From Nymphaea colorata (lineage: Eukaryota > Streptophyta > Magnoliopsida > Nymphaeales > Nymphaeaceae): 64,000 bases of DNA. Location: contig NC_045140.1 of the NCBI RefSeq assembly GCF_008831285.2, forward strand, positions 22,648,131-22,712,130, written 5' to 3'. Within the stretch, counting starts at the first letter, position 1, and every line of letters begins with the position of its first letter. Shown one piece after another: positions 25,206 through 39,568 of this stretch. Position numbers and translations under genes: made by a program. The notes beneath the pieces are model-generated. The model was not told where the DNA came from. It was given only the letters and a program-made list of their open reading frames with translations, and did not search any database.

Positions 25206-25425
25206 GAAGAAAACATACAATTAAGGGTGTGTGGAGAGTGGACGGAAATTACAAGGCCAAGTTGGTGTCGGCGATCGGCGCCGGCATCATGGTCTTGGGT
25301 GCCCCGGAAGAAAAAGAAGAAAACATACGATTAAGGGTGCGTGGACGGAAATTACAAGGGCAAGTCGGCGGTCGGCGATCGGCTTCGGCCTCATGGTCTT
25401 GGGTGGGTATACAATCTCACGCTCC
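25206..25425. repeat. Two-unit tandem duplication, 110-bp period
   Basis: The phrase GAAGAAAACATAC occurs at 25206 and 25316, and the following GC-rich sequence (GTGGACGGAAATTACAAGG...) repeats at the same 110-bp period. Each unit is short-open in several frames and GC-rich against an AT-rich background, suggesting a captured gene fragment, but I do not recognise a protein. An inverted counterpart lies at about 56740-56960. Confidence 0.65.
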
Positions 25426-25717
25426 TTCCCGGAAACTTCGCACGGTCTTGGTTAATGGTGCACAATAATCCCTCATTCTCTGACATATATGAGCTAGTTA
25501 AATCAATTAGGTGGGGAGACGTTGGTCATAGATTACGTAACCGTAGTACTCTAAAATATCTATACGTTCCATATTTTCTCAATCTAAAATTATTGGTCAA
25601 AGGTATAAAATACTCTAACCTTCGTACACTCCATACGCTTTACCTATTTCCACATTTTTTCCATACGCATTATCAGGCTAATAAGAACATATGAGTATTT
25701 TATGTTGACAAGGGCAT

Positions 25718-28464
<2,747 letters not shown>

Positions 28465-28730
28465 TGTTCGGAGTTCATTCTAGAAGGCTTGAAATGAAGT
28501 TAGAAGACAGTTGTAGCACAGCTGTCTCCCGCTGTATTCCACCTGTTGTGTATTTGTTATATATACATACCCTTCCGTCATATGAGTATACTATATATAT
28601 ATCAGCCATAATGTAACACGAAGTGAGTAAATGAGAAGAACTCATTTTCCTGCTCCTACACAGAATTGTCTTTCTCTCTCTCACTCATCGTCACTTTACT
28701 TTTCCCTAAAGACTCTCTTCAACTTTGAGA
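28465..28730 (+). repeat. 5' LTR of copia element 1
   Basis: Starts TGTTCGGAGTTCATTC and ends CTTCAACTTTGAGA, immediately followed by the primer-binding site. Aligns over its full 266 bp with the 3' LTR. Confidence 0.9.
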
Positions 28731-28743
28731 TGGTATTAGAGCC
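28731..28743 (+). other. Primer-binding site of copia element 1
   Basis: TGGTATTAGAGCC differs by one base from the plant copia primer-binding site TGGTATCAGAGCC, which pairs with the 3' end of initiator methionine tRNA. Confidence 0.85.
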
Positions 28744-28799
28744 TCGACACTAGAGAGCAAATCAGTGCCGATTGCATCTTTTCTCTGCCTATTTTTCCA

Positions 28800-29700
28800 A
28801 TGGTCTCAACACAAGAGCTTCGCTCTGCCTCGTTCTGGTGCTGCTCCTGCAACTTCCCAACAGTAATGGCAGAATCATAGAATCAGAACCCACTAGCGTC
28901 ATTCCCCCAAATTCCTACAGTGAAAGCGGTCATGAAAGAGTCAGATCCTGCCCTTAAAATCACCACAACACCTCTTAACGGTGAAAGCTCTCTGTGTGGA
29001 AAGTAAAAAATTGGGTATATCAATGGGAAGATCAATAAACCAGAGAAAGATGATCACAGTTATGAAGATTGGCAATCCAATGGCAGAGTCGTAATGTCGT
29101 GGCTGCTAAACTCAATGGAGCGTGCCATTGGAGAGAGCTTTCTCTTTCTTGATTTGCCCAAAGAAATATGGGACTCTCTAGCAAAGATTTATGGTGAAGG
29201 CCAAAACATGGCCAGAGTCTATCTTTTACAACAAGGCATTGCAAGACTTACTAAGGGAGAGAAACAATTTCATGTGTACCTTAGCTCTCTTAAAGCGATG
29301 TGAGATGAACTATCCCAGCATCGTCCACCCATCGTTGATATGGAAGTGTTGAAACAGAGAGCCAACGAAGATAATGTGTTCAAGCTTCTTGCCGGTCTTG
29401 GAGCAAAGTTTGATTATCTGAAAAGTCAGATCCTCATGTCTTACCCTCTTTCGTCCTCCATCGTGCAACGAGAAGAAACCATGCGAAAAGTCATGAAGAT
29501 TGATGACAAATTCAAGAAAAAAATCCACCTGTTGATAAACATGTGTTCGTTGTCAAAACAGAAACGCCTCAAACTACACTAAGAGATGGGAATTACTTCA
29601 AAGCAGACACTAGGTTCCATATTCTGTACTTATTGTAAAAAACAAGGACACACCAGGAAACGTTGTTGGAACCTAAACAGATGTCCAAGAAGATTAAGAT
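28800..29700 (+). pseudogene. copia gag remnant with zinc knuckle
   Basis: Broken frames encode the UBN2/gag-like segment (for example FLFLDLPKEIWDSLAKIYGE) and a CX2CX4HX4C zinc knuckle (CTYCKKQGHTRKRC) at 29625-29666. In a live element gag forms the virus-like particle and the knuckle binds RNA. Several frame changes and stops separate the pieces, so no continuous Gag can be made. Confidence 0.8.
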
Positions 29701-29850
29701 GACAGGCCCGTAACTCTAGACTTAGACGTGAAGATGATATCACTGCACTCACTTGCCTGCTCAAACAGATTACCTACAGTAATTTAGCTATTACAACTAA
29801 GCAGGAAACAGAAAAAACATAAAAAGTTAAACTCCCTACCTTGTTCTTTC

Positions 29851-30213
29851 TTGGCTCGTTCCAATAGCTCAGAGTGGATAATGGATAGTGGAGCTATAGA
29901 TCATATGACTGCATGTCTGGAATTGCTACAAGATGTCAAGCATGACAAACAAATATTAGTTAAACTAGCTAACGGATCTATTACATCTGCAGTAGGGTAT
30001 AGCTCTGTTTACATAAATCATCATATTACATTGCATGACGTATTGTATGTACCTAAGTGTGAAACAAATTTGATATCTGTTAGCAAACTGCATAATAATT
30101 TGTATTGCTACGTACTTTTCGTTAGAAAAAATATGACACTAGTAGACAACAAGAATCAAACGAACATTGGTGAAGGCAAAGAAGCAAACGGTTTGTACTA
30201 CCTAACTCAAGAG
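29851..30213 (+). pseudogene. copia aspartic protease remnant
   Basis: The frame encodes SSEWIMDSGAIDHMTA, with the retroviral-type active-site triad D-S-G, followed by LANGS and the DVLYVP motif typical of copia proteases. The frame ends at the start of the GAG-pre-integrase zone. Confidence 0.85.
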
Positions 30214-30239
30214 TAGAAACCCATAGTATACACTGCAAT

Positions 30240-31080
30240 AAAGACTGCAAGGGATGCTCAGATATGGCACTACACAGGTGGTCATCCTTCAAATAAAGTT
30301 TTGTTGACTATATTTCTAGGTTTTAGATTTCTAGTAATGATTGTGAGGCATGTACCTTGGCAAAGATGACCTGGTTGCCTTTTACTAATTCAGAATATAT
30401 TGTTGAATCATGCTTTGATTTGACACATACTGATGTATGGGGACCAGCCCCGATAACTGGAAAATTTGGAAATAAATACTTTCTTACTTTCATTGATGAC
30501 AAATCTATAATTACCTGGATTTATTTTTTGAGAAGGAAAAGTGTTGTATTTCTTACGTTTAAGCAATTTTTCCAATACATAGTCACTCAGTACAATCAAA
30601 GAATTAAGTCGTTAAGATCAGACAATGGAGGAAAATACATTAATGTTGAATTTTAATACTTCACAGGCAAACAAGGGATTCTACATCAAACTACCTGTAA
30701 AGGAACACCCCAACAGAATAGGATGGGTGAAAGAAGAAACAGACAACCGTTAAACATTGCTAGGTCTCTAATGTTCTACATGAATGTCCCACCACAGTTC
30801 TGGTGTGAAGTTGTGGCATGTGCTTGCCATGTTATGAATAGAACCTCGAGCTACAAACTGGGTAATAAGAGCCCACTAGAAATTCTGAATGGCACACCCA
30901 CCTCTTTACAACACTTAAGAATCTTTGGTTGTGTCTGTTATGTTCACTTACAAGAGAGTGCAAGAAACAAACTAGAAAAGAGAGTTGTTAAATGTTTTTT
31001 TCTAGGGTACTCATTTAACAAGAAAGGATATAAATGCTTTGACCCTATAAGAAACAAATGTAGATATCGAGGGACGGTAA
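30240..31080 (+). pseudogene. copia integrase remnant
   Basis: Fragments include the pre-integrase stretch around IWHYTGGHPSNK, the DDE-core parts THTDVWGPAP and LRSDNGGKY, then FWCEVVACACHVMNRT and the zone preceding the chromodomain-free C-terminus (RIFGCVCYVHL). At least two frame breaks lie between these parts. Confidence 0.85.
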
Positions 31081-31469
31081 ATTCATGGAGAACACACTTT
31101 TCTATACTGAAATTGTACCTGATGCTTCTAACAACGGGGAGAATCTTATGCGTGTTATATCACTTTCTATGGTGAATGAAAATGATGATGCAAATGTTAC
31201 TATTATGGAACCTACTATCATAACGTGTAGTTATAATCTGGTTGATGAAAAGGCAGAAAATGATGTGCATGAAAATGTTCAAAGCAGAAGTGGTCGAATA
31301 AGAAGAAAACATCCAAATATGATGCTATTGTACATATTATGTTCAGAAAAATGATAGAGTTAACACAGATACTTGTCATGATCAGAAAAATGATAAAGTT
31401 AATGCAGATACCTGTTTTGAAAGAGAGCCATATACATATGAACAAGCTAGCACTGAAAAGAAATGGAAG

Positions 31470-32876
31470 AAGGCAATGACTGAGGAGTTATCAGCCCTGA
31501 AGAAAAACCAGACCTGGGAGCTAGTTGATAGACATCCCAACAAAAAATTAGTGGGCTGCAAATGGACATATAAAATCAAATATAACAGTAGTAGACTGGT
31601 GGAGCGCTACAAAGCAAGACTTGTACATAAGGGTTTTACACAAGAACAAGGTGTAAATTATCATGAGACATTTTCCCCCGTTGCAAAGACGAGTTCACTA
31701 TGAATATTGCTTTCAGTAGCTGCAGTGAAGAATTGGAGAATGTTCCAACTTGATGTGAAAAACGCTTTTCTTCACGGAGACCTAGATGAAGAGATCTATA
31801 TGGAATTACTTCAAAGATTGCATACGCAACATGGTGCTGAACTACATGTATGCAAATTAAAGAAATCATTATACAGGCTCAAGTAGTCACCCAGAGCATG
31901 GTATGAAAAATTAAGTTCAAAACTGGTTGAAGGTTGATATAGAATGAGTAGTGTTGATCACTCTATATTCATAGCCACAACCAACAAAGTAACAGTTATT
32001 GCTGCAGTTTAAGTAGATGACGTAATATTAACTAGAGAATATCAAAGCTTTATTGAGAGAACCAAAACCATTTTGAGAAAATGCTTTGAGATTAAAGACC
32101 TAGGAATACTACATTACTTCCTTGGCATGGAAATAACACATAAACCGGAAATGTAATTTGTATGTCAAAAAAGATATGTTGCAGATTTGCTGCATGAAAC
32201 AGGAATGATAGAATGTATAGAAGCTGATACTCCAACGGAAATAAATATGAGACTGCTGCATGAAGGAGAGCCAATACATGAAGCAATTGGCTATCAAAAT
32301 TAGTAGGCAAATTGTTATATTTGATAGCTACTAGACCAAACATTACTTACTCGGTAAATCTGCTAAGTCAGTTTATGCACAACCCCAAGAAACCACATCT
32401 GGAAGCAGCTTATCGTGTACTCAGATATCCTAAGAAGACAAGTGACAAGGGTATTGTTCCAAAGAAACAATCATCTGCAGATACATAGATACGCATGCGT
32501 TGATTGGGCAGGAAATCAGAATGATACGAGATCAACCATTGGCTACTGTTGCTTCGTTGGTGACAATCTAGTTTCTTGGAGAAGTAAGAAACAAACGGTC
32601 GTTGCCAGATCAAGTGCAGAGAGTGAATACCGAGCTATGGCAATCACTATCTGTGAACTGTTATGGATAAAATACTTACTACAAGACATGAAAATAAACG
32701 TAGGTCAGCCAATGAGTCTCTGTTGTGATAATAAGGCTGTAATTTACGTTGGAAATAATCTTGTGTTTCAAGAGAGAATGAAATACATCGAAGTGGACTG
32801 TCGTTTCTTAACAGAAAAAATTCAGTCAGGAATTATAAAGACACAACATGTTAACTCAAGTTATGCCGCAAGTTAA
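31470..32876 (+). pseudogene. copia reverse transcriptase / RNase H remnant
   Basis: The start of the copia RT is clear ([20 protein letters not shown]), followed by FTQEQGVNYHETFSPVAK. In the catalytic box the tyrosine codon before VDDVILT is a TAA stop at 32010-32012. RNase H follows at 32415-32876, with SSAESEYRA and LCCDNKA. Copia element 2 carries the same stop, so the lesion predates the duplication. Confidence 0.88.
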
Positions 32877-32901
32877 GTCTTTAAAATCTGGAAGATCTAA
32901 C

Positions 32902-32914
32902 TTGAGGGGGAGAA
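32902..32914 (+). other. Polypurine tract of copia element 1
   Basis: TTGAGGGGGAGAA lies immediately before the 3' LTR, as expected for the plus-strand primer of a copia element. Confidence 0.8.
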
Positions 32915-33180
32915 TGTTAGGAGTTTATTTTAGAAGGCTCGGAATGTAGTTAGAAGACAGCTGTAACACAACTGTCTTCTGCTGTATTCCACCTGCTGTG
33001 TATTTGTTATATGTACATACTCTTCAGGCACATGAGTATACTGTATCTATATTTGCCGTAATCTAACACAAAGTGAGTAAATGAGAAGAACTCATTTTTT
33101 TGCTCCTACATAGAACTGTCTATCTCTATCTCACTCGTCGTCACCTTTCTTTTCCCTAAAGACTCTCTTCAACTTTGAGA
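32915..33180 (+). repeat. 3' LTR of copia element 1
   Basis: Starts TGTTAGGAGTTTATTTTAG and ends CTTCAACTTTGAGA, 266 bp, followed by the target-site duplicate CATTT. Confidence 0.9.
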
Positions 33181-33185
33181 CATTT

Positions 33186-34158
33186 ATCTTAGAAATTAAA
33201 GTAGAAAAACTTTTCGCAATTTTTGATTTTCTAGATTTTTAGGAGAGAGTATGTGAATCAAACCCTTGTTTGAATTGTAGCTGAGAGATGGGAAAGGGAA
33301 GGTGGGGAGGCAATGAGAGACTCTCTCGAATGTATTCTGACATTAAGTTTTAAACCTTTTAGCTTTTCATTGGAAAGATATGTAGAAACCAAAGACACAA
33401 ATAACGTCTTGGAGTTTTAAACGGCGAGGTTTTTCTTGAATATAATTCAGCGAGCTTAAAAAAAAGAGAAAAATACGGTAAATTTTTTAAAATTTATAAA
33501 ATTAAAACTGAACAAAAGTAAAATAAGTGATAAACTAATAACACAAACATCAAAAGATAAGAAGATTTGCAACAAATAAAAAATAGAAAATGAAAAAAAA
33601 AACTGTTTGGCATTAAAAAAAACTGAAAAAATGAAAAAAAGTAAAACAACACGTTAAAACCCCGTTTTTTTTGTTTTTAACGTTTTTTGAAAAGAACTTG
33701 TTTTCTGCGACTACGGTAGAAACATTGATGGAAGTTACAAAAGTAGTAAGAATTTGATAAGGAATATCATTTTTAGATCTAATGGATAGCCGAAATTTTG
33801 TCATTATTGTCACAGGTTTCTTTATTTTCTTAACTTGTAACATCTCAAAGAGGAGCACTTTTTTCAATAATATTAAACAGTTGCATACCAAACCTTAATA
33901 TGTCAGACATGATGGAAATTGTCTACAACAATGACTTTAAGAAGGTCCATCATACTAAAAAAAGTAGTTGTATTTTCAACATATTGAAATACTGCTCTAA
34001 CGAGACAAAAATTTCAATCAATGAAGCTCATTTGTTTTCTTCAGTAAGGGACATTTTTTTCTCATTTTTCAATTAATTTACACCACTGAATTTTCTTAAA
34101 ATCAACAGCTTAAACAATTTTCCATCAAATATGACATATAAGCGGCTAGTAGCTACCT

Positions 34159-34208
<50 letters not shown>

Positions 34209-34400
34209 ACACACTAATGACCTTTGAAAATACTTAAAGATTTGTAATGTAAATAAAAAAAGGGAGGGAGAGAAGCTTAGATGATATTAAATATCACATA
34301 AATGAGTCATTTTGATGTTGGTATTGATTTCCCTCATTCTTTCTCCTTCTATCTTAACCTCTAGGGAGGGTGAATTGTTTAAAGTATGAAACCAAAAATC
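33186..34400. other. Non-coding duplicated DNA after copia element 1
   Basis: AT-rich, with no gene. Contains a TA run at 34162-34205 (44 bp); the inverted counterpart at 48046-48063 has only 18 bp. Poly-A/T tracts around 33590-33680 are mirrored in the partner block. Confidence 0.65.
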
Positions 34401-34419
34401 AGTTTCAGTTCTGCTAAAT

Positions 34420-35025
34420 ATAAGAGATGCTAAAGAAGGATTAAATTCAATACAGTACAAAACGCCGCTACAACCAAAAGTTAAGTTTGGATAATAACGA
34501 TTCGCATTTGCATCACAACTGATTGCCTTATGTGGTAAGTTTGATTAATAAAGATTTGCATTTGCTCCACATGGATTGCCTTATGTGAAATTGGTTTCGA
34601 TTCTGCCAAATATATGAGAAGCCAAACAAGGATCAAATTCAATATAGCCTGAAACACCGCAGCAACCAAAAAATTAAGTTTGGAAGACAAGGATTTGCAT
34701 TTGCTTCACAATTGATTGTCTCATGTGATAAATTTAGATGGTAAGGATTTGCATTTGCTCCACTGTGGATTCCCTCATGTGGTGTATTAATATCCTTGCT
34801 TCTCAGCCTCTAGGAAGGTGAATCGCTTACAATATGAAACTTAGAATCTATTTCAGTTCTGTCAAATATATGAGAAGCCAAAGAAGGATTAATCCAATAC
34901 AGCCCAAAATATCGCAACTGTTAAAATAAAAAGTTTGGATCAGAAAGGTTTGCATTTGATTCATCTGCCAAATATATGATAAGTCAAAGAAGGATTAAAT
35001 TCAATACAGCCTAAAATGGGTGGAT
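34420..35025. repeat. Degenerate tandem-repeat patch
   Basis: The phrase 'AAAGAAGGATTAAATTCAA' and a following '...AAGTTTGGA...GGATTTGCATTTGC' recur with small changes near 34430, 34625, 34880 and 34985, at irregular spacing of about 110-255 bp. This looks like three to four decayed copies of one unit. The inverted counterpart lies at about 47230-47840. Confidence 0.6.
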
Positions 35026-35230
35026 ATGAATCAGCTTGATGGCTTCTTATTTAATTGCAAAAGCTGTTGATTCAAGGCCACAAGATTTGAAATTAAAAAC
35101 CCACGAAGCCGGTCCAACAATGCGGACGCTGCCCTTCTCCTGTAATGGAAGAAGACTGTAGCCTATCGTCCAACACATGGACTCATCTCTTCCGACTCCC
35201 TACCGCTACTTCACTAGTCTTTACCCTTCC

Positions 35231-35275
35231 AAGGATTTTTAAGTCCTCTGCCCTACCAACTGAGCTATCACGTCC
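35231..35275 (-). pseudogene. tRNA-Phe-like 5' half (possible plastid trnF remnant)
   Basis: On the minus strand the sequence reads GATAGCTCAGTTGGTAGGGC then AGAGGACTTAAAAATCCT. This resembles the D-arm and anticodon arm of plastid trnF-GAA as I remember it. The anticodon loop is one base too long and has lost GAA, and no T-arm or matching acceptor stem follows, so it cannot be a working tRNA. The counterpart is at 46976-47020. Confidence 0.45.
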
Positions 35276-35785
35276 ATCCTCTCTATACAACATCCTGTAG
35301 TTGGGACCCTTCGCTTCTGTGGATGGTTATTCCTCGGGTGGTCCGCTTCTGTCTGCCTTGAGTCACTTCTCTTTTGATGGCTCGGCCAAGGGAAGAGGAT
35401 GTCTGTCATCACTTACCACACAAGGCAATCCAATTGTGGAGGACCTTTTTATTAGCCTGACCTTTTTCTTTTTGTGCTCACCAAATCATCTTTGTTTGAG
35501 AACCAAACTCGGCCATTCCTCGAGTCGATTTCCTTTTGACATTTGGCCTCTTTTATTAAGATAAGTCACGGTTTTATAAGCGCAGCCGATCGAGGACCTA
35601 GCGCCACTCTGCGCAATTTCCGAGCGGTGGTAAAATCACTTATCTCACTCAGGATGGCGTAATCTATTGTAAAAAGCGGTTGAATGAAAAACAAATAGGA
35701 AAAAGTGATGAGTACATTCATTATCTAACATTAAATCATTTATTTTTTTCATTGGTTTTATCTCGATTGTCTATGGTTATGAGTG

Positions 35786-35788
<3 letters not shown>

Positions 35789-35826
<38 letters not shown>
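35789..35826. repeat. (AT)19 microsatellite
   Basis: A 38-bp AT run marks the passage from the duplicated block to the inverted 3' flank of GH3 copy 2. Confidence 0.9.
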
Positions 35827-35830
<4 letters not shown>

Positions 35831-36875
35831 GAGTACCCTGTAAGCTTTGGTTACATAAACGCATGTATAGGGAGTAGGGACCGCATCGCTTTCTTTTCTC
35901 TTCCATTAACTCGAGCACAGTTTTACAGAATTTAAAAGAACATTTTCACAAATACATGCTTTGAAGGAAGATTAAGCGCAGACTCTCTTTCTTTTTGATT
36001 TGTTAGTGGATCTGTAGATGCAAGAGCCAGAATATGGGCTTACTTGCCAACTTGTTTCTTCTTTAATACATATTGACAGATTAAACTTCACAAATGTTTT
36101 CGTTTCTAAAACAAGACGCTTGCGTCCTCATCAAAGGTAGGTAGTGCTGCGATCTCATACGTCATATAGTTACATGCGCATTGGAGCATTATGCTCTCTT
36201 AGCTTGTGGTAGACGGAAACCTACGGATGCCGATATATAAGCGGACGCCAAACTGCGGCTCTGAAATTCATGCATCCCACGTTAGTCTTACCTTCAGCTT
36301 TTCTCAAGCAGAACAGATACTACCGTAAATAAAACAAGTATTAAATACTCCCAAAAGAAATCAAGTGGCTTTGTCAGCTACGAGTAATTAAAATTTTGCG
36401 CATCCATTATGTAATATGCGTGCTGCGACTTATGCCGGTGCAATGTGTTCTTATGCAGGAAAGAAGCATCTCTTTCCGTCCTTGTCCCTCTGCTTGATGG
36501 GGATTGCCAAAAGTAGAAGCATTTTAATCGTTTGCCTGTAGAGTTCCGCATCAAGAAAGAAATCCAGGCGAGGGTGTTGTCAATTTCCCCACAAAGGCAC
36601 AAAATAAGAAATGCTTCAGTAGTTGCGCCACGAAAACGACAACTGGACTTGAAAATTTGCGCCTTCTGGACATAAAATACTGCACATCCTTTGGAACCTT
36701 TGAGTGGGGAACAAGCCAACCATACACTTCTCTTATTCAAGAAAAATTAAACTGTATTACATTATAATATAACGTTGAGCATAGCATTATCACGATGCAC
36801 GCACTAGAGAGGGAGCTGAATGAAGGAAGGACAGTAGATGGGAGGCCACTATTAATTAATTAACTTATTAATCTG
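35827..36875. other. 3' flank of GH3 copy 2
   Basis: Inverted counterpart of the 22190-23280 flank of copy 1. For example, the sequence around 36700, read on the minus strand, matches that at 22321. No gene. It should contain the copy 2 3' UTR. Confidence 0.7.
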
Positions 36876-39255
36876 TTAATGGCGACGAGTTGGGGACCAA
36901 TGAGGCAGGACTGGACTGAAGTGGGAGGATACGACCCTTGAGTCCAGCATTTCCAAGATGGGAGCGAAAGTGACACACCTAGGGGCCTTGTACTGGTTAA
37001 TGGAGGCGCCTCTGGAGATGGCATGCTCCATTAGCTCCTCAAACGTGCCGCGCTGCACCACTTTTATTTCAAGCGGCCCAATCGACTGGTCGCACACCCT
37101 CCCTTGTCTATACACTGAGTTGAGCTCTTCCTCCATGGCAAGGCAGCACTCCTCCATCACCTCCACCGGCACCGGTGCCGGATCCGGGCCCTTGTCCGAC
37201 GCCAGCTCGAAGAATATGACGTAGTGACCCGGTATGGTTATTGTGTCGGCATAGCTGGTGTACTCCACGATCCTTGCGTGGTTGTCCTTCATCAGACGGT
37301 TCGACGCCGCCTCGACCGCCTTCTGCAGCTCGGCCTCGTCGGTCTTATCCGAGTCGATGCTCAGAGCCACGTTCTTCCTTCGAACAAAGTGGAACTGAGG
37401 GGCGGAATTGTGGAAGCCGCTGACTCGGAGGATGTCACCGACGCGGTAGCGGTACAGGCCGGAGTAGGTGGTGACAACGAGCTCGTACTCCTTGCCAAGT
37501 TGAAGGTCGGCAAGGTCGAGGAGCTCGGTGTGGCTCTGCTCATGAGGCTGGTCCAGGTCGTGGGGAAGGAACTCGAAGTAGCCCATGTTCGGCATGATGG
37601 TGTAGGAGACCTCAGATGGGTGGGAAAGTGGGTTCAGGTTGAGGCCAAAGTAGCACTCTGAGGAGGCATACATGGTGCAGACCAGTGGTAGGCCACCCCC
37701 GTAGTAGTTGAGTGTGGGGATGTACTGAGCCATGGCACCAGTCACAATCACGTCGAGGTACTTTGTTCGAGGCCAGATCTTGGTGATGATACCTTCCCAG
37801 TTTTGGTCCGAGCAGTTGTCCCGAACGAACCTAGCCGTGTTCGGGTCCGGCTTGATTAGCTTGGCTACCGCGGCTCGGATTGATGGGTCCGTGATCTTCA
37901 CATTGAGTGTGCCCCTCTCGATGTCGAGGGCGAGATCTTGCCAGTGTACCTGGAGGAAGCGGATGGCACGGAGGAGGCCTGAGGCGAAGACGGCACCGAC
38001 GCGGAGGACCTCTTGGTGCTGCAGGAGGCCACAGAACATCTGTGAGTACATGCTCTGGAAGGAGTCGGAGCAGAGGATGGCCTCCGTTGGGCTGGTGTAG
38101 ACCAGGTAAGGGTTGAACTTCCTTCCCTTGAAGAGCTCGCTCTTGTAATAGCTGGTGAGGACAGGGCGGGCCGACAGGCCTCCTTGTGTCTTTGTGTCGG
38201 TCTTGACGAAGAGGAAGTACAGCCCTTTTCCTTTGTCTAGTCCTGGAACAAACCTGCATGTTCTCTAAACATCAGCTGAAATTCATGCACTTTACTCTTC
38301 CTTTTATGCATACACACACACAATCTCTCTTCATCTCTCCTTGAAACGGGTGGAACAAACTTTCATCTTCCTCATAACATTTCATCTTTCTCTCTCTTCC
38401 CTCCCTATAAATAAATCAATAAATAAATAAATATATATATATATATAAATATATATATAAAATGTGTGTGTGTGTCGCGTGCCCGCCTGCCTCTGCATGT
38501 ACACAGGCTCAAATACGTCATAACCAGTTATGAAGGTAATTAAGTAAGGTAATTAAGTAGGCGGATCCCAAAAAGAATCTTCCGTTTATTAATCTTTTTA
38601 TTAATATCATCCCATGCAAAGTGGAAGTTTATTAGGATGTACAAAACGTTCATGAATAAGGGTGATAAACGCAAATGCAAACTTATACATGTGAGAGAAG
38701 AACGAGGAAGAGAGGGTGAGAGAGCTAACTTGTTCATGACAGGAATGAGAAGATCGTAAAGGAACTGACGTCGATCAAGATCTTGCTGAATTGTAGGCAT
38801 GAGCTTCCGCTCACCAGCGGACGTACCGGAACTGTGAAAACAAAACCCAATAGAAAAGAGAAAGACGCTTGAAAGGCTTTTACCGGGTTTCCAAGACAAG
38901 AAACAGAAGCTCAAAACCCTAAAGAGCTAAGAACCAAGAGAAAAGGAGAAGTGAAAGGGTAGGCATGCCTGGTGAGGAACTCGGAGATGGGGTGAGCAGA
39001 TAGGATAGGGGAGCGGTCGCCGTTGGCGATGCGCAGGATGTCAGGCTTGAGGTCATCGTAGGTGACCATGGGGACCTTGGCCTTGAAGGTCTGGCGATCG
39101 GTGCTTCCTCCGAGGTCGCACCGCTGCTGCAGGTACTCAGTGCGGGCGTTCTGGCTCAGTATCTCCGCCAGCACACTCTTCTGCACATCGTCCGGATTCT
39201 TCGTCGCCACCTCTATGAACTCCAGAAGCTCAACGTCCCTCCCGCTCGCACTCAT
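36876..39255 (-). CDS. GH3: GH3 copy 2: IAA-amido synthetase, group II, intact (588 aa)
   Basis: The product is an acyl-acid-amido synthetase that adenylates indole-3-acetic acid and joins it to amino acids in the cytosol, lowering free auxin. Minus-strand exons are 39255-38969, 38831-38730 and 38253-36876; the joined frame is open for 588 aa, close to the roughly 600-aa family length. Intron 1 is GC-AG (AG|GCATGC), intron 2 GT-AG. Visible motifs are the ATP/AMP loop [10 protein letters not shown] at about residues 96-105 (built across exons 1-2), [12 protein letters not shown] from about 325, and [12 protein letters not shown] from about 399, followed by FVRRKN. The C-terminus [18 protein letters not shown] and [10 protein letters not shown] is typical of group II. 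The first ATG in the transcript direction is 39255. It is the only unbroken copy of four and is divergent from copy 3 across the foldback element. Substrate preference is inferred from the family. Confidence 0.92.
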
Positions 39256-39384
39256 GGCCTCCACACCGATCACAGAGAAACAAAGCACAGCAACAAGTAA
39301 ATCCGATAGGGACAAGTAAGAGAAGAGAGAGAGAGTGGGTTAGCTTTGTGGGTGGTACAGAGGAGGGGGTGGCGGGGAAGAGTA

Positions 39385-39390
39385 CTTATA
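39385..39390 (-). promoter_or_regulatory. TATA box of GH3 copy 2
   Basis: TATAAG on the minus strand, 129 bp upstream of the ATG, in the same context (CTTATAAGTACTC) as copy 1. Confidence 0.7.
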
Positions 39391-39568
39391 AGATAGACCG
39401 CAGGTGGGGGACCACCTACGGGTGGGCACCGTGCATCCTCACGCACAGCAGCGATAATATTTTGCGCCTGGAGGTGGGACCCGTGCATGGCGCCCGGCAG
39501 GCAGTGGTCTCAGATCCACGTCAGCAGGAAGGGAGTTCGCAGCCGCTTGGCGCGCCACCCGCGGTGGA

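Larger units (their letters stand above)
28465..33180 (+). mobile_element. Ty1/copia LTR retrotransposon 1, degenerate
   Basis: A complete but dead LTR element of 4716 bp. Two LTRs of 266 bp each flank gag, protease, integrase, reverse transcriptase and RNase H remnants in copia order. A primer-binding site (TGGTATTAGAGCC, 28731-28743) complementary to initiator Met-tRNA abuts the 5' LTR, and a purine tract precedes the 3' LTR. A 5-bp target-site duplication is visible with one mismatch (CATTC at 28460-28464, CATTT at 33181-33185). The LTRs differ at roughly 35-40 positions by eye, so the insertion is old. Many frameshifts and stops break the coding region. Confidence 0.92.

Noticed and set aside
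34481-34690. 69-codon open frame conserved at 47561-47770
   Set aside because: Conserved because the whole block is duplicated; it lies in degenerate tandem repeats and has no recognisable domain.
35231-35275. Functional tRNA gene
   Set aside because: No T-arm, no acceptor stem and an oversized anticodon loop.
35301-35564. 87-codon open frame conserved at 46689-46952
   Set aside because: Identity follows from block duplication. I could not match it to any protein family, so it is not called as a gene.
37224-37661. Plus-strand open frame opposite GH3 copy 2 (and similar ones at 21405-21830, 42848-43285, 60330-60596)
   Set aside because: Antisense shadows of GC-rich GH3 exon 3.
39256-39315. 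20-residue N-terminal extension of GH3 copy 2
   Set aside because: It would start at TTG. Copy 1 does not keep it, and the ATG at 39255 gives a normal GH3 N-terminus.
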